NCBI GenBank assembly: GCA_016779525.1
Contig: JADHNL010000005.1
Coordinates: forward strand, 1 to 49,763
Source of the DNA: SAR86 cluster bacterium
GTDB taxonomy: Bacteria > Pseudomonadota > Gammaproteobacteria > Magnimaribacterales > TMED112
Length of the DNA stretch: 49,763 nucleotides
Direction: 5' to 3'
Part shown: piece by piece, positions 41,218 through 49,763 of the stretch
Numbering within the stretch: position 1 is the stretch's first letter
Layout: every line of letters starts with the position of its first letter
Translations under genes and position numbers: made by a program
The notes under the pieces: generated by a model
What the model was told of the DNA's origin: nothing
Seen by the model: the letters and a program-made list of their open reading frames with translations, nothing else
The model's database searches: none

Positions 41218-41292
41218 TGGCTGGGGTGGTAGGATTCGAACCTACGAATGGCGCCACCAAAAGGCGCTGCCTTACCACTTGGCCACACCCCA
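41218..41292 (-). tRNA. tRNA-Gln (TTG)
   Basis: Reverse complement TGGGGTGTGGCCAAGTGGTAAGGCAGCGCCTTTTGGTGGCGCCATTCGTAGGTTCGAATCCTACCACCCCAGCCA. Confidence 0.96.
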
Positions 41293-42099
41293 ATCCGTTT
41301 TAAAGTCATAGTATTCTAATCCTTTAAGACAAAAAATTCTAAAATTATCTCCATTTTTAGGTTGTAAAATTTGTTTTTCCTCAACAGTTGGAGATTCAAT
41401 AAATAATGATGAGCCAGAGCCACTTAGCTTTAGTCTATTTTGTAGGTTGCTGGATTTATTTAATAATCTCTCGTAGAAATTTTTAAATTCACGATTTTCT
41501 TTTAAAAGTGGCTCGAACAATGAATTTTTTTCATGGTCATGCAACTTATCAATTTTTAGATAGTTTGATTGAAATATTTGCGATGTAGAAACATTTACCT
41601 TTGGGCTAATTAGGAGATATTCAATGTTTTTAGAGAATGCTTCCTGCAAACTGTCACCAAAGCCAGCCACATAACAACTTTTACTATTGATAAAAAAAGG
41701 GACATCTGCACCAATTTCTTTGCCTACTTCTTGAGCATTAAGTTTTTCTACCGATATACCTGAAAGTATGCAAAGGAAAAGAATTGTATAGGCTGCATTC
41801 GAGCTCCCCCCACCAAGCCCGCTACCAAATGGTATATTTTTTTTTAGATTAATTTGAAAATTGTAATTAGTTGAAAAAGTATCATTAAAATATTCAATTG
41901 ATTTAATAATTAAATTTTCTTCTCGCAGCTCACTATATTCGCAGAAAACAGCATTTGAACTTGAGAAAACGAAGCTTATCTCATCAAACAGGTCAATTAG
42001 CTGCATGTGAGAGAATATGTTGTGGTAACCATCTTCTCTAACAGAATCGATATTTAAAAAAGTATTGATCTTTGCAGGGGTTTTTATGTTATACATCAT
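41272..42099 (-). CDS. ispE: 4-diphosphocytidyl-2-C-methyl-D-erythritol kinase
   Basis: PAKINTFLNIDSVREDGYHNIFSHMQLID, PFGSGLGGGSSNAA; between lolB and tRNA-Gln/prs. Confidence 0.94.
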   Translation of the reverse strand: MMYNIKTPAKINTFLNIDSVREDGYHNIFSHMQLIDLFDEISFVFSSSNAVFCEYSELREENLIIKSIEYFNDTFSTNYNFQINLKKNIPFGSGLGGGSSNAAYTILFLCILSGISVEKLNAQEVGKEIGADVPFFINSKSCYVAGFGDSLQEAFSKNIEYLLISPKVNVSTSQIFQSNYLKIDKLHDHEKNSLFEPLLKENREFKNFYERLLNKSSNLQNRLKLSGSGSSLFIESPTVEEKQILQPKNGDNFRIFCLKGLEYYDFKTDWGVAKW

Positions 42100-42496
42100 T
42101 TAAGAAGATTAATATTTTTGAATCATCCTTTATAAACTCTTCATATATCGAGCATTCAATTTTTTTCTTGCACTCTTTATTTACTAAATAAAATAGTTCT
42201 ATTGGCCTTATCGCAAAGAAATTCACAAGCCTTGTGTCGTAATTACTCTGATTCCAATCGCCACGATTGGAATTTAATTCACTGATAAGATTTATGCCTA
42301 TGGGGTCATAAAATTTTATATTGACATTGTTTTTGGATATTTGCGCAACCACATTAAAAAAGAAATTTGCCTCATCAGAAGTAAAGGAAACTTTTCCTCT
42401 TAGATTGTAAGTGTCATTTGAAGAATATAAACTTGCACAACTTATTTGAAATAAGAGAATAAGGAATAAAAATAATTTTTTAATATGAATTTTCAA
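42089..42496 (-). CDS. lolB: Outer-membrane lipoprotein LolB-like (short, divergent; TTG start)
   Basis: Position between hemA (divergent) and ispE; signal peptide KKLFLFLILLFQISCAS; YNLRGKVSF; FYDPIGINLISE. Confidence 0.72.
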   Translation of the reverse strand: MKIHIKKLFLFLILLFQISCASLYSSNDTYNLRGKVSFTSDEANFFFNVVAQISKNNVNIKFYDPIGINLISELNSNRGDWNQSNYDTRLVNFFAIRPIELFYLVNKECKKKIECSIYEEFIKDDSKILIFLNDV

Positions 42497-43648
42497 TGTT
42501 GGGGCCTCAGTCACAAATCCACCTCTTTAGAGGTTAGAGAAAAATTTGCTTTTAATAAAGAGGAGATTAATAAAATTTTAATTAACCTTAAAGATTTAAT
42601 GCCTTTTGAATCTGGGGTATTTTTATCAACTTGCAACAGAACTGAGTTCTATACTTTTTGCAAAAGGGCCGAGGTAAAAAATTTTGAAACAAGCCTAAAA
42701 AAAGCAGCTTCCAGAAAAATAAATATAAGAAAAAATGATCAATATCTCTATACAGGTGTTGATGCCTTTAAACATTTATTAAAAGTAATGACAGGGCTTG
42801 ATTCAATGATTGTGGGGGAGCCCGATATCTTTGGCCAAGTTAAAAAAGCCTACCAAAACTCTAAGGAGCATTCCTATTTGGATAAATCTATGGAGAATAT
42901 GTTTACGAGTGCTATAAGGTTATCAAAAAAAATTCGCACTTCAGCCAAGCTTTCTAGGAATCCAATCTCAATAGCTTCTGTGGTTGATAATGAGATTTGC
43001 AAAGGTTGTTCTAGAGTTATGGTCATTGGTGCCGGCGATATAGCACAAGCCTTATTGCCAAGACTAATTAAAAAGAATATTGAAATTTCACTTTTTAATA
43101 GAACTAGCACAGAGGTCAACAATATTAAGAGCAAGTCTCTGAAAAATATAAAGAACGAGATAGCAGAAGTTGATGCGATAGTAATTGCTGCGCCATCTGA
43201 AAATCCATTTTTTAACGATGAAGCTTTGAAAAAAGCATCCAAACGATTACAGGTTTTTGATTTAGCCATACCTAGGAATATAAATTTTAAGATAACAGGT
43301 AAGGACATTGAGCTATTGAACTTAGATGAGTTGAGTGAAAAGATTACGATTAACTTAGACTCAAGAAAAGTGGCCGTTAATGAAGCTCAGGTTTTTATTG
43401 ATGCCAATGCTGAAGCAGAGTATTCAAGAATCAAAGGTTTATCAAGTTTAAAGTCTCAGCAAAAAAATATTAAAGAGAAGCTCAGGTCAATAAAAGAGCA
43501 AGCCCTAGAAGAAGCAAAACATAAACTTAAATCTGGAAAAGATATCGAGGATGTGCTCGATGATCTTGCTCATGAAATTAACTCAAAAGACCTTTTTCAC
43601 ATCTCAAAGGCACTTGAACAGGGTGTGCAGAAAGCCCGCAAAAGTTAA
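42485..43648 (+). CDS. hemA: Glutamyl-tRNA reductase
   Basis: [44 protein letters not shown]. Confidence 0.96.
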   Translation: MNFQCWGLSHKSTSLEVREKFAFNKEEINKILINLKDLMPFESGVFLSTCNRTEFYTFCKRAEVKNFETSLKKAASRKINIRKNDQYLYTGVDAFKHLLKVMTGLDSMIVGEPDIFGQVKKAYQNSKEHSYLDKSMENMFTSAIRLSKKIRTSAKLSRNPISIASVVDNEICKGCSRVMVIGAGDIAQALLPRLIKKNIEISLFNRTSTEVNNIKSKSLKNIKNEIAEVDAIVIAAPSENPFFNDEALKKASKRLQVFDLAIPRNINFKITGKDIELLNLDELSEKITINLDSRKVAVNEAQVFIDANAEAEYSRIKGLSSLKSQQKNIKEKLRSIKEQALEEAKHKLKSGKDIEDVLDDLAHEINSKDLFHISKALEQGVQKARKS

Positions 43649-43650
43649 AT

Positions 43651-44730
43651 ATGAAAGCTAATATTAGAAAATCACTTGAGAGCATTAAGTTAAAGGCAAA
43701 TGAGCTTTCTGATATGCTATCAGATCCCTCAATTACCTCTGATATTGATCAGTTAACAAAACTAAATAAAGAATTTTCTGAAGTAAAAGATATTGTAAAC
43801 AACTGGGATGATTACCTTGAGTTAGAAAAAAATTTAGTTGACCTTGAAGAGCTCCTCAAAGATGACGAAATGAAAGAACTTGCTAGTGAAGAGAAGAAAG
43901 ATAACGAATTAAAGCTTCAAGCATTGGAAGCTCAAATAATGATTCAATTACTCCCAAAAGATAAAGACGATAAGCGCAATGCTTTTCTTGAGCTTAGAGC
44001 AGGCGCAGGCGGAGATGAGGCTGCTATTTTTGTAGGAGATTTGTATCGTATGTATGTGCGCTTTTCTGAGAGGAGAAATTGGAAATTGGAGAAGGTAAAA
44101 GAAATTGATTCTGGTCCAGGAGGCTTCAAGGAGGTAGTAATGCGAGTTATTGGTAATGAGGTTTATGGAGATTTAAAATTCGAATCTGGAGTACATAGAG
44201 TACAAAGAGTTCCACTTACAGAATCTCAGGGCAGAATTCATACCTCTACAGCAACGGTAGCTGTTTTGCCTGAAATGGATGATATTGAAGAAAAAGACGT
44301 AGATATGAGTGAAATAAGAGTAGATACCTTCAGAGCATCAGGAGCAGGAGGTCAGCATGTAAATAAGACGGACTCAGCTGTCAGATTGACACACCTGCCT
44401 ACTGGAATAGTGGTCGAGTGTCAGGATGATCGTAGTCAACACAAAAATAAAGCAAAAGCTCTAGCATTGCTTTCATCAAAAATTTATGACATAGAAAAAC
44501 AAAAAGTAGAACAAGAGAAAGCTTCAGAGAGAAAATCGCTTGTAGGAACCGGGGACAGAAGTGAAAAAATAAGAACATATAATTTTCCTCAGGGACGAAT
44601 TACAGACCACCGAATAAAACTGACTCAATACAATATTGAGGGGTTTCTCGACGGGGATATCAATGAAATGGTCGAATCTTTGAAAGCCCAAAATAATGCT
44701 GAAAAACTCTCAGAAATTGAAAATCAATAA
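43651..44730 (+). CDS. prfA: Peptide chain release factor 1
   Basis: [37 protein letters not shown]. Confidence 0.98.
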   Translation: MKANIRKSLESIKLKANELSDMLSDPSITSDIDQLTKLNKEFSEVKDIVNNWDDYLELEKNLVDLEELLKDDEMKELASEEKKDNELKLQALEAQIMIQLLPKDKDDKRNAFLELRAGAGGDEAAIFVGDLYRMYVRFSERRNWKLEKVKEIDSGPGGFKEVVMRVIGNEVYGDLKFESGVHRVQRVPLTESQGRIHTSTATVAVLPEMDDIEEKDVDMSEIRVDTFRASGAGGQHVNKTDSAVRLTHLPTGIVVECQDDRSQHKNKAKALALLSSKIYDIEKQKVEQEKASERKSLVGTGDRSEKIRTYNFPQGRITDHRIKLTQYNIEGFLDGDINEMVESLKAQNNAEKLSEIENQ

Positions 44731-45487
44731 AGAGCAAATTAAAGAAATTAAGCAATCTTGGAGATCTCAATACGGTGACACCTATCAGGAGGGCTTGCAT
44801 TTTCTCATTGAGCATCTACCTAATATTTCAAAAGACATCAAGGAGATAGTTGATGAAATTGCTAAAAACAAGCCAGTTCAGCAGATTATCGGAGAATGGC
44901 CTTTTTACGATGGAACTTATGTTCTTGATGAAAATGTTTTAATACCAAGACCAGAAACTGAAGTAATGATCCACCATATTATTTCTCATGTGAAATCTTG
45001 CAAAAGTATTCTAGATTTGGGTACAGGAAGCGGTTGTATAGCAATAGAGCTATCGAAAATTTATTTTAATTCTAGGGTTCATGGAGTAGATAAAAGTTAC
45101 AAAGCCATTGAGGTAGCTAAAAAAAATAACCATCAAACACTAAATAAGGTAAATTTTTATAATTCTGACTGGTTCTCAAATATTGAAGACAAATTTCAGT
45201 TAATAGTTTCAAACCCACCCTATATAGCTTACGAAAATGCCAAGGATAAATCCTTAATGCACGAACCAGAGATTGCACTTTTTGCAAAAAATGAGGGTAT
45301 GTCTGATATTGAGCATATCACTCTCAGAGCTAAAAATTTTCTTGAACTAGGAGGTCGTCTATATATAGAGCATGGCCACGACCAAAAGAATAAAGTTCAA
45401 AAACTTTTTAAAAATAATGGGTTCAGAGACATAGAGACGTTTAAAGACCTTGCAGGCAAAGAAAGATTTAGCTTAGCTAAACTTTAG
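44696..45487 (+). CDS. prmC: Release factor glutamine methyltransferase PrmC
   Basis: [34 protein letters not shown]; follows prfA (exact start uncertain). Confidence 0.95.
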   Translation: MLKNSQKLKINKEQIKEIKQSWRSQYGDTYQEGLHFLIEHLPNISKDIKEIVDEIAKNKPVQQIIGEWPFYDGTYVLDENVLIPRPETEVMIHHIISHVKSCKSILDLGTGSGCIAIELSKIYFNSRVHGVDKSYKAIEVAKKNNHQTLNKVNFYNSDWFSNIEDKFQLIVSNPPYIAYENAKDKSLMHEPEIALFAKNEGMSDIEHITLRAKNFLELGGRLYIEHGHDQKNKVQKLFKNNGFRDIETFKDLAGKERFSLAKL

Positions 45488-45537
45488 AAATTCCCAAATA
45501 TTTAAACTTAATGTGTTAATTCTTGTAAAATGAGGAT

Positions 45538-46515
45538 ATGCAAAGTTTAGGCATCGTTGAGGGGTACTATGGTGGCCTATATAATTTCGCAGAAAGACGA
45601 TCTCTCATTTCTTCTTTAAGTGAAGCCCAACTTAATTCATATTTCTATGCACCTAAAGAAGATCCATTTCTTAGAGGCAATTTTCATCTATATCAAAGTG
45701 AAACTTGGAGGAGCGAGTTCAAAGATTTCGTTCAGTTAGCATCAGAGAAATCTGTAGAAATAACTGTAGGACTTACACCATGCTCCAAACAACACATCGA
45801 TCTGATAGAAGAAAAAATTGATTATTTTTGTGAGTTGGGCTGTAACAAAATTGCCTTGCTGTTTGATGACCTTGAACAGTTTAAAGCAGATGAGCAACTA
45901 CAGGCATTAAATAAAGCCAAATTAGCATTTCCTGAGGTTGCTTTCCTTTTTTGCCCAACAGTTTATGCTCAAGAATTAATTGGCAAAGATAGTCAGCATA
46001 CAACTTACTTTCAGGAATTCCTTGAGAATTGCCCAGAAGGCATTGATATTTTGTGGACAGGAAAAAAAGTTATTTCAACTAACTTAAATTTTGAGTCTGA
46101 GTCAGCTATTGCAGGATTTCCCTCAGAGAGAATAGCTATATGGGATAATTATTTCACTATTGATTCTTGCCCTAAGAGATTTAATCTTACAAATTTTAAC
46201 CACTTAGATCAGAGCTATTTAAAAAACAAAGCAAATTACTTTGTAAACCTAACAGGCATGGAGCGAACGGATAAATTAATTATTGACATATTTGGGAATC
46301 TCTTAAGCTCCTCTGGAACTAAGTTTAAGAATATTCTGCAAAGACATGGCGTGCCTGATGCTCTAATTGAGATGATAGATTTGTTTGATCCTGAAATAAA
46401 AATTAAACTGTTAGAAAGTGATAAAGAAAAATTACATAAAATAATTTTTTCATGGTTCCATCCATTGAAGAATGAATGGTATCCTTATTTACACAATCTA
46501 AAAAACTGGGGGTAA
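45538..46515 (+). CDS. GH84-like beta-N-acetylglucosaminidase (NAGidase/hyaluronidase-like domain), no signal peptide
   Basis: LGIVEGYYGGLYNFAERRSLIS, LNSYFYAPKEDPFLRGN, CNKIALLFDDLEQF (paired Asp), resembling the GH84 RGxVEGFYG / YIYAPKDDPYHR / DD motifs. Confidence 0.85.
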   Translation: MQSLGIVEGYYGGLYNFAERRSLISSLSEAQLNSYFYAPKEDPFLRGNFHLYQSETWRSEFKDFVQLASEKSVEITVGLTPCSKQHIDLIEEKIDYFCELGCNKIALLFDDLEQFKADEQLQALNKAKLAFPEVAFLFCPTVYAQELIGKDSQHTTYFQEFLENCPEGIDILWTGKKVISTNLNFESESAIAGFPSERIAIWDNYFTIDSCPKRFNLTNFNHLDQSYLKNKANYFVNLTGMERTDKLIIDIFGNLLSSSGTKFKNILQRHGVPDALIEMIDLFDPEIKIKLLESDKEKLHKIIFSWFHPLKNEWYPYLHNLKNWG

Positions 46516-46517
46516 GA

Positions 46518-48128
46518 ATGAATATGCAAGATTGGAATCAAAACGTTGGGAGCATTATTGACTATGCACAAAGAATCTTTCCAGATGTCGAAATAGTTAC
46601 AAGAAACCTTAACGGTGTTATTTCTAAAACAAACTACGGTGAGGTGGGAAGAAGGGCAAAAAAACTTGGATCGGCCCTAGAAAAATATGGTATTAAGCAT
46701 GGACAAAATGTTGGCTCCTTGGCACTGAATACCTACAGAAATATGGAGATGTATTACGGTATCTCAGGTATGGGTGCTGTCATGCATACCATTAACTTTA
46801 GATTACATCCTGAACAGATTGTCTACATCATCAATCATGCTGAAAACAGAATTATTTTTATTGAATCTGTATTTGCACCTTTGCTTGAGGCAATTCAAGA
46901 TAATTGCCCTACCGTTGAGCAATATGTGGTCTTGTGCAACAAAGATGAAATGCCAGAAACAAAACTTAAAAATGCTGTCTCATACGAAGAATTTATTGAA
47001 GATGGGGATGAGAATTATCAATGGCCTGCATTAGGTGAAGATGCTCCATGTGGATTGTGTTATACCTCAGGAACAACAGGCAACCCTAAAGGAGTGCTAT
47101 ATTCTCATAAATCAACCCTGCTTCATGCATGGGCTGGGTCATCGGCAAACGGCTTGGGTCTTGATAAAGACGACTCAATCCTGATGGTTGTGCCAATGTT
47201 TCACGTCATGGGTTGGGGCTTGCCATACATAGGTGCGATGAATGGGATCAAATTAGTGCTACCAGGCATGGGTATGGATGGCGCAGCTCTGGTTGAATTA
47301 ATCCAAAAAGAAGAAGTTACTTTAGCGTTCGGAGTGCCAACAATTTGGCTTGGGCTTTTGGGATACTGTAAAGAAAACAACATTAAATTGGATACAGTTA
47401 AGCAAACAGTAATTGGTGGCTCCGCAGTTCCATATTCAATGATTAAACAATTCGATGAGGAGCATGATATTAATGTGGTTCAAGGGTGGGGAATGACGGA
47501 AACAAGCCCATTAGCAACTGCTAATATCAGGACAAAAGCAATGGAAGCTATGTCTAAAGAAGAAAGGTATAAACTTCAAACAAAGCAGGGCAAACCAGTT
47601 TATGGTGTAGAGCTTAAAATAGTCGATGACGATGGCAAGCATCTGCCAGAAGACGGTGAGGCATTTGGTAAGCTTCTGATTCGTGGTCCATGGGTTAATA
47701 AGCGGTACTATAAGTTTGATGAAGATGCTATAGATGCCGATGGTTGGTTCGATACAGGCGATATTTCATCAATCGATCCTGATGGTTATATGACCATTGT
47801 TGATAGAGCAAAAGACGTTATTAAGTCTGGTGGAGAATGGATTAGTTCTGTAGATCTAGAAAATGCTGCTCAAGGACACCCTGATGTTACTCAAGCCTGT
47901 GTAATTGGCGTTGCTCATCCAAAATGGGATGAAAGACCTTTGCTATTAGTTGTACCGGCTAATGATAAAAAGGACAAAGAATCCATATTTGCATATCTAG
48001 AGGACAAAATAGCAAAGTGGTGGAAACCAGACGATATTGTATTTGTAGATGAATTCCCAATTGGGGCAACAGGTAAAGTTCTTAAAATTGATTTAAGAGA
48101 GCAATATAAAGACCATTTAATGAAATAA
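46518..48128 (+). CDS. Long/medium-chain fatty acyl-CoA synthetase (AMP-forming)
   Basis: LCYTSGTTGNPKGVLYSH, GWGMTETSPLA, DGWFDTGDISSIDPDGYMTIVDRAKDVIKSGGEWIS; start moved to 46518. Confidence 0.95.
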   Translation: MNMQDWNQNVGSIIDYAQRIFPDVEIVTRNLNGVISKTNYGEVGRRAKKLGSALEKYGIKHGQNVGSLALNTYRNMEMYYGISGMGAVMHTINFRLHPEQIVYIINHAENRIIFIESVFAPLLEAIQDNCPTVEQYVVLCNKDEMPETKLKNAVSYEEFIEDGDENYQWPALGEDAPCGLCYTSGTTGNPKGVLYSHKSTLLHAWAGSSANGLGLDKDDSILMVVPMFHVMGWGLPYIGAMNGIKLVLPGMGMDGAALVELIQKEEVTLAFGVPTIWLGLLGYCKENNIKLDTVKQTVIGGSAVPYSMIKQFDEEHDINVVQGWGMTETSPLATANIRTKAMEAMSKEERYKLQTKQGKPVYGVELKIVDDDGKHLPEDGEAFGKLLIRGPWVNKRYYKFDEDAIDADGWFDTGDISSIDPDGYMTIVDRAKDVIKSGGEWISSVDLENAAQGHPDVTQACVIGVAHPKWDERPLLLVVPANDKKDKESIFAYLEDKIAKWWKPDDIVFVDEFPIGATGKVLKIDLREQYKDHLMK

Positions 48129-48138
48129 GGAGTAACAA

Positions 48139-48588
48139 ATGGAAGCTATTAAAGTAGAAGATTTAGGTAATCACGTTGGAGTTGTTAGAAGCACATCTTG
48201 GTTCACTGTTACACAAGACATGATCAATAATTTTGCGGATGTTTCCGATGATCATCAGTTTATTCATGTGGATCCTGAGAAGGCCGCACCAATATTTGGT
48301 AGCACTATTGCACATGGAGCTTTAATGCTTTCCCTATCAATTGGTAAAGGATATGAAACTGCTCTGGTTGTTGAGGGCACCAAAATGGCAATGAACTATG
48401 GGTACGATAAGGTGCGTTTTATAAACCCTGTGCCGGTAGATTCCAAGTGTCGCTATAACTCAAGTCTGCTTGAGGTAAACGATAAAGGAGGAGGCAGGCT
48501 GCTAATGAAGTTTAAGATTGAACTTGAAGTTGAGGGCTCAGATAAGCCAGGCTTTATTGCAGAAAACCTCGCAATGATTTTTGTATAA
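48139..48588 (+). CDS. MaoC-like (R)-specific enoyl-CoA hydratase family protein
   Basis: FADVSDDHQFIHVDPEKA....FGSTIAHGALMLSL hotdog/MaoC motif. Confidence 0.9.
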   Translation: MEAIKVEDLGNHVGVVRSTSWFTVTQDMINNFADVSDDHQFIHVDPEKAAPIFGSTIAHGALMLSLSIGKGYETALVVEGTKMAMNYGYDKVRFINPVPVDSKCRYNSSLLEVNDKGGGRLLMKFKIELEVEGSDKPGFIAENLAMIFV

Positions 48589-49702
48589 AAAGTACTTTTC
48601 AGTAGCACTACTTCTGCTTATAACAGGGTGTTCAAATGAATATCTAGACGTTGATTCGTGTCAAAGTAAAGGCGTTTTAGAGCTGATCTGCAACCTGCAA
48701 AATCCCGAGGATTTTGTCAAAATTCCTGAAGAAGATTCTTTGATAGTTTCACAATTTGCTGGCTTGGCCGAGCTAAATCATGGCAAAACTAATGAAGGTA
48801 AACTTTCTAGATTAAATTTAAATACCAAAGAGGTTGTTGATTTTAATATTGTTTTTTTAGAGAACAACATCGCTAACCTGGGTCAGAAAAATTGTCAGCC
48901 CTATAGCAGTTTTTATCCTCATGGCATTGATCTACACCATGACATAAATTTTGCAGGAGAAAACCTTAGTCCATTTTTAGAAGAAGCCTACCTTCTTGCT
49001 GTTGTAAACCATACAATTATTGATCGAATCGAATTTTTTCTTCTTTTCCCAGAATACGTAAATTTTTCAGATGCTGGGCCAAATACTCTCTATTGGGTTG
49101 GCTGTGTTGAAGGCCCAAATCAAAATACCTATTTCAATGATGTTGTCATTGCAGATGCAGATGGCAGCTTTTATGCCACGCATCAATACGATAAGGATAT
49201 GGGGTTAACAGAACTTACTTTCTACAGTGTGCTGAGACTTGATACAGGTTTTATATATCAGTGGAGCCCAACAGATGGTTTTAATAAATTGTCTGATTCC
49301 GGTGGGGCATGGCCTAATGGCATAGAGATGATAGAAGACAGATTGTACGTTAGTTATAGAATGAATGGTTCAATAGGAGTATTTGCTAACGGCAACAGAA
49401 CAGACCATAAGTTAAGAAACTACCTTGGTGGTGGTGCAGATAATTTATTAGTAGTTGGGGATGAGATATGGGTTGCTGTTCAAAATACTGATTTGGGCGG
49501 ATTTCATTGTATTAATGAAACACTGATCCAGTGCCCAACTCCATTTTCAGTACAACGACATTCCAAAGACCTAGAGCTGCTTGAAAGGCATGATTTTCAA
49601 GACATTGCTTTTGGAGGAGCATCAGTTGCTTACGGAGATGGTAAGCAAATAATAATTGGCGCCTACAAAGCTGACCGTATCGCAGTCTTTAGGGTCGAAT
49701 AG
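48581..49702 (+). CDS. Hypothetical lipoprotein, possible beta-propeller/SMP-30-like (TTG start)
   Basis: Lipobox LLLLITGCSN; repeated GxxWPNGIEM..., VGDEIWVAVQNTD-like blades. Confidence 0.65.
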   Translation: MYKKYFSVALLLLITGCSNEYLDVDSCQSKGVLELICNLQNPEDFVKIPEEDSLIVSQFAGLAELNHGKTNEGKLSRLNLNTKEVVDFNIVFLENNIANLGQKNCQPYSSFYPHGIDLHHDINFAGENLSPFLEEAYLLAVVNHTIIDRIEFFLLFPEYVNFSDAGPNTLYWVGCVEGPNQNTYFNDVVIADADGSFYATHQYDKDMGLTELTFYSVLRLDTGFIYQWSPTDGFNKLSDSGGAWPNGIEMIEDRLYVSYRMNGSIGVFANGNRTDHKLRNYLGGGADNLLVVGDEIWVAVQNTDLGGFHCINETLIQCPTPFSVQRHSKDLELLERHDFQDIAFGGASVAYGDGKQIIIGAYKADRIAVFRVE

Positions 49703-49763
49703 TTAACCAGCGCAGATTTTTAGCAATTTAAAGTTTAGATTTCAGAATTTGATTAATCAGTCC

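Overview
This is an AT-rich, very gene-dense chromosomal window from a streamlined gammaproteobacterium. Gene order and protein character suggest a marine, SAR86-like lineage, but that taxonomy is inference and untested. Most of the window is housekeeping DNA in gene orders familiar from E. coli and Pseudomonas: valS-holC-pepA/lptF-lptG; map-dapD-dapE; carA-carB-greA-rlmE-ftsH-glmM-tpiA-secG; tRNA-fMet-rimP-nusA-infB-rbfA-truB-rpsO-pnp; and lolB-ispE-tRNA-Gln-prs-rplY-pth-ychF-tRNA-Met opposite hemA-prfA-prmC. Accessory genes include a POT peptide transporter, an RDD protein, an FG-GAP/VCBS-like lipoprotein, a divergent ctlX/ornithine-aminotransferase pair, a subtilase lipoprotein, GtrA, an FAD-linked oxidase, a GH84-like glycosidase, an acyl-CoA synthetase and a MaoC-like protein. 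I see four tRNA genes and no CRISPR array, IS element, prophage or rRNA. The best candidates for something undescribed are: (1) a tandem pair of paralogous small two-helix membrane proteins (about 37259-37763), separated by a perfect 10-bp hairpin and preceded by the largest feature-free gap in the window; (2) the ispE stop codon lying inside the tRNA-Gln gene; (3) an inverted tRNA-Leu back-to-back with tRNA-fMet, with abutting -35 boxes; (4) a ValRS lacking its C-terminal region; (5) a leaderless GH84-like enzyme beside acyl-CoA genes.
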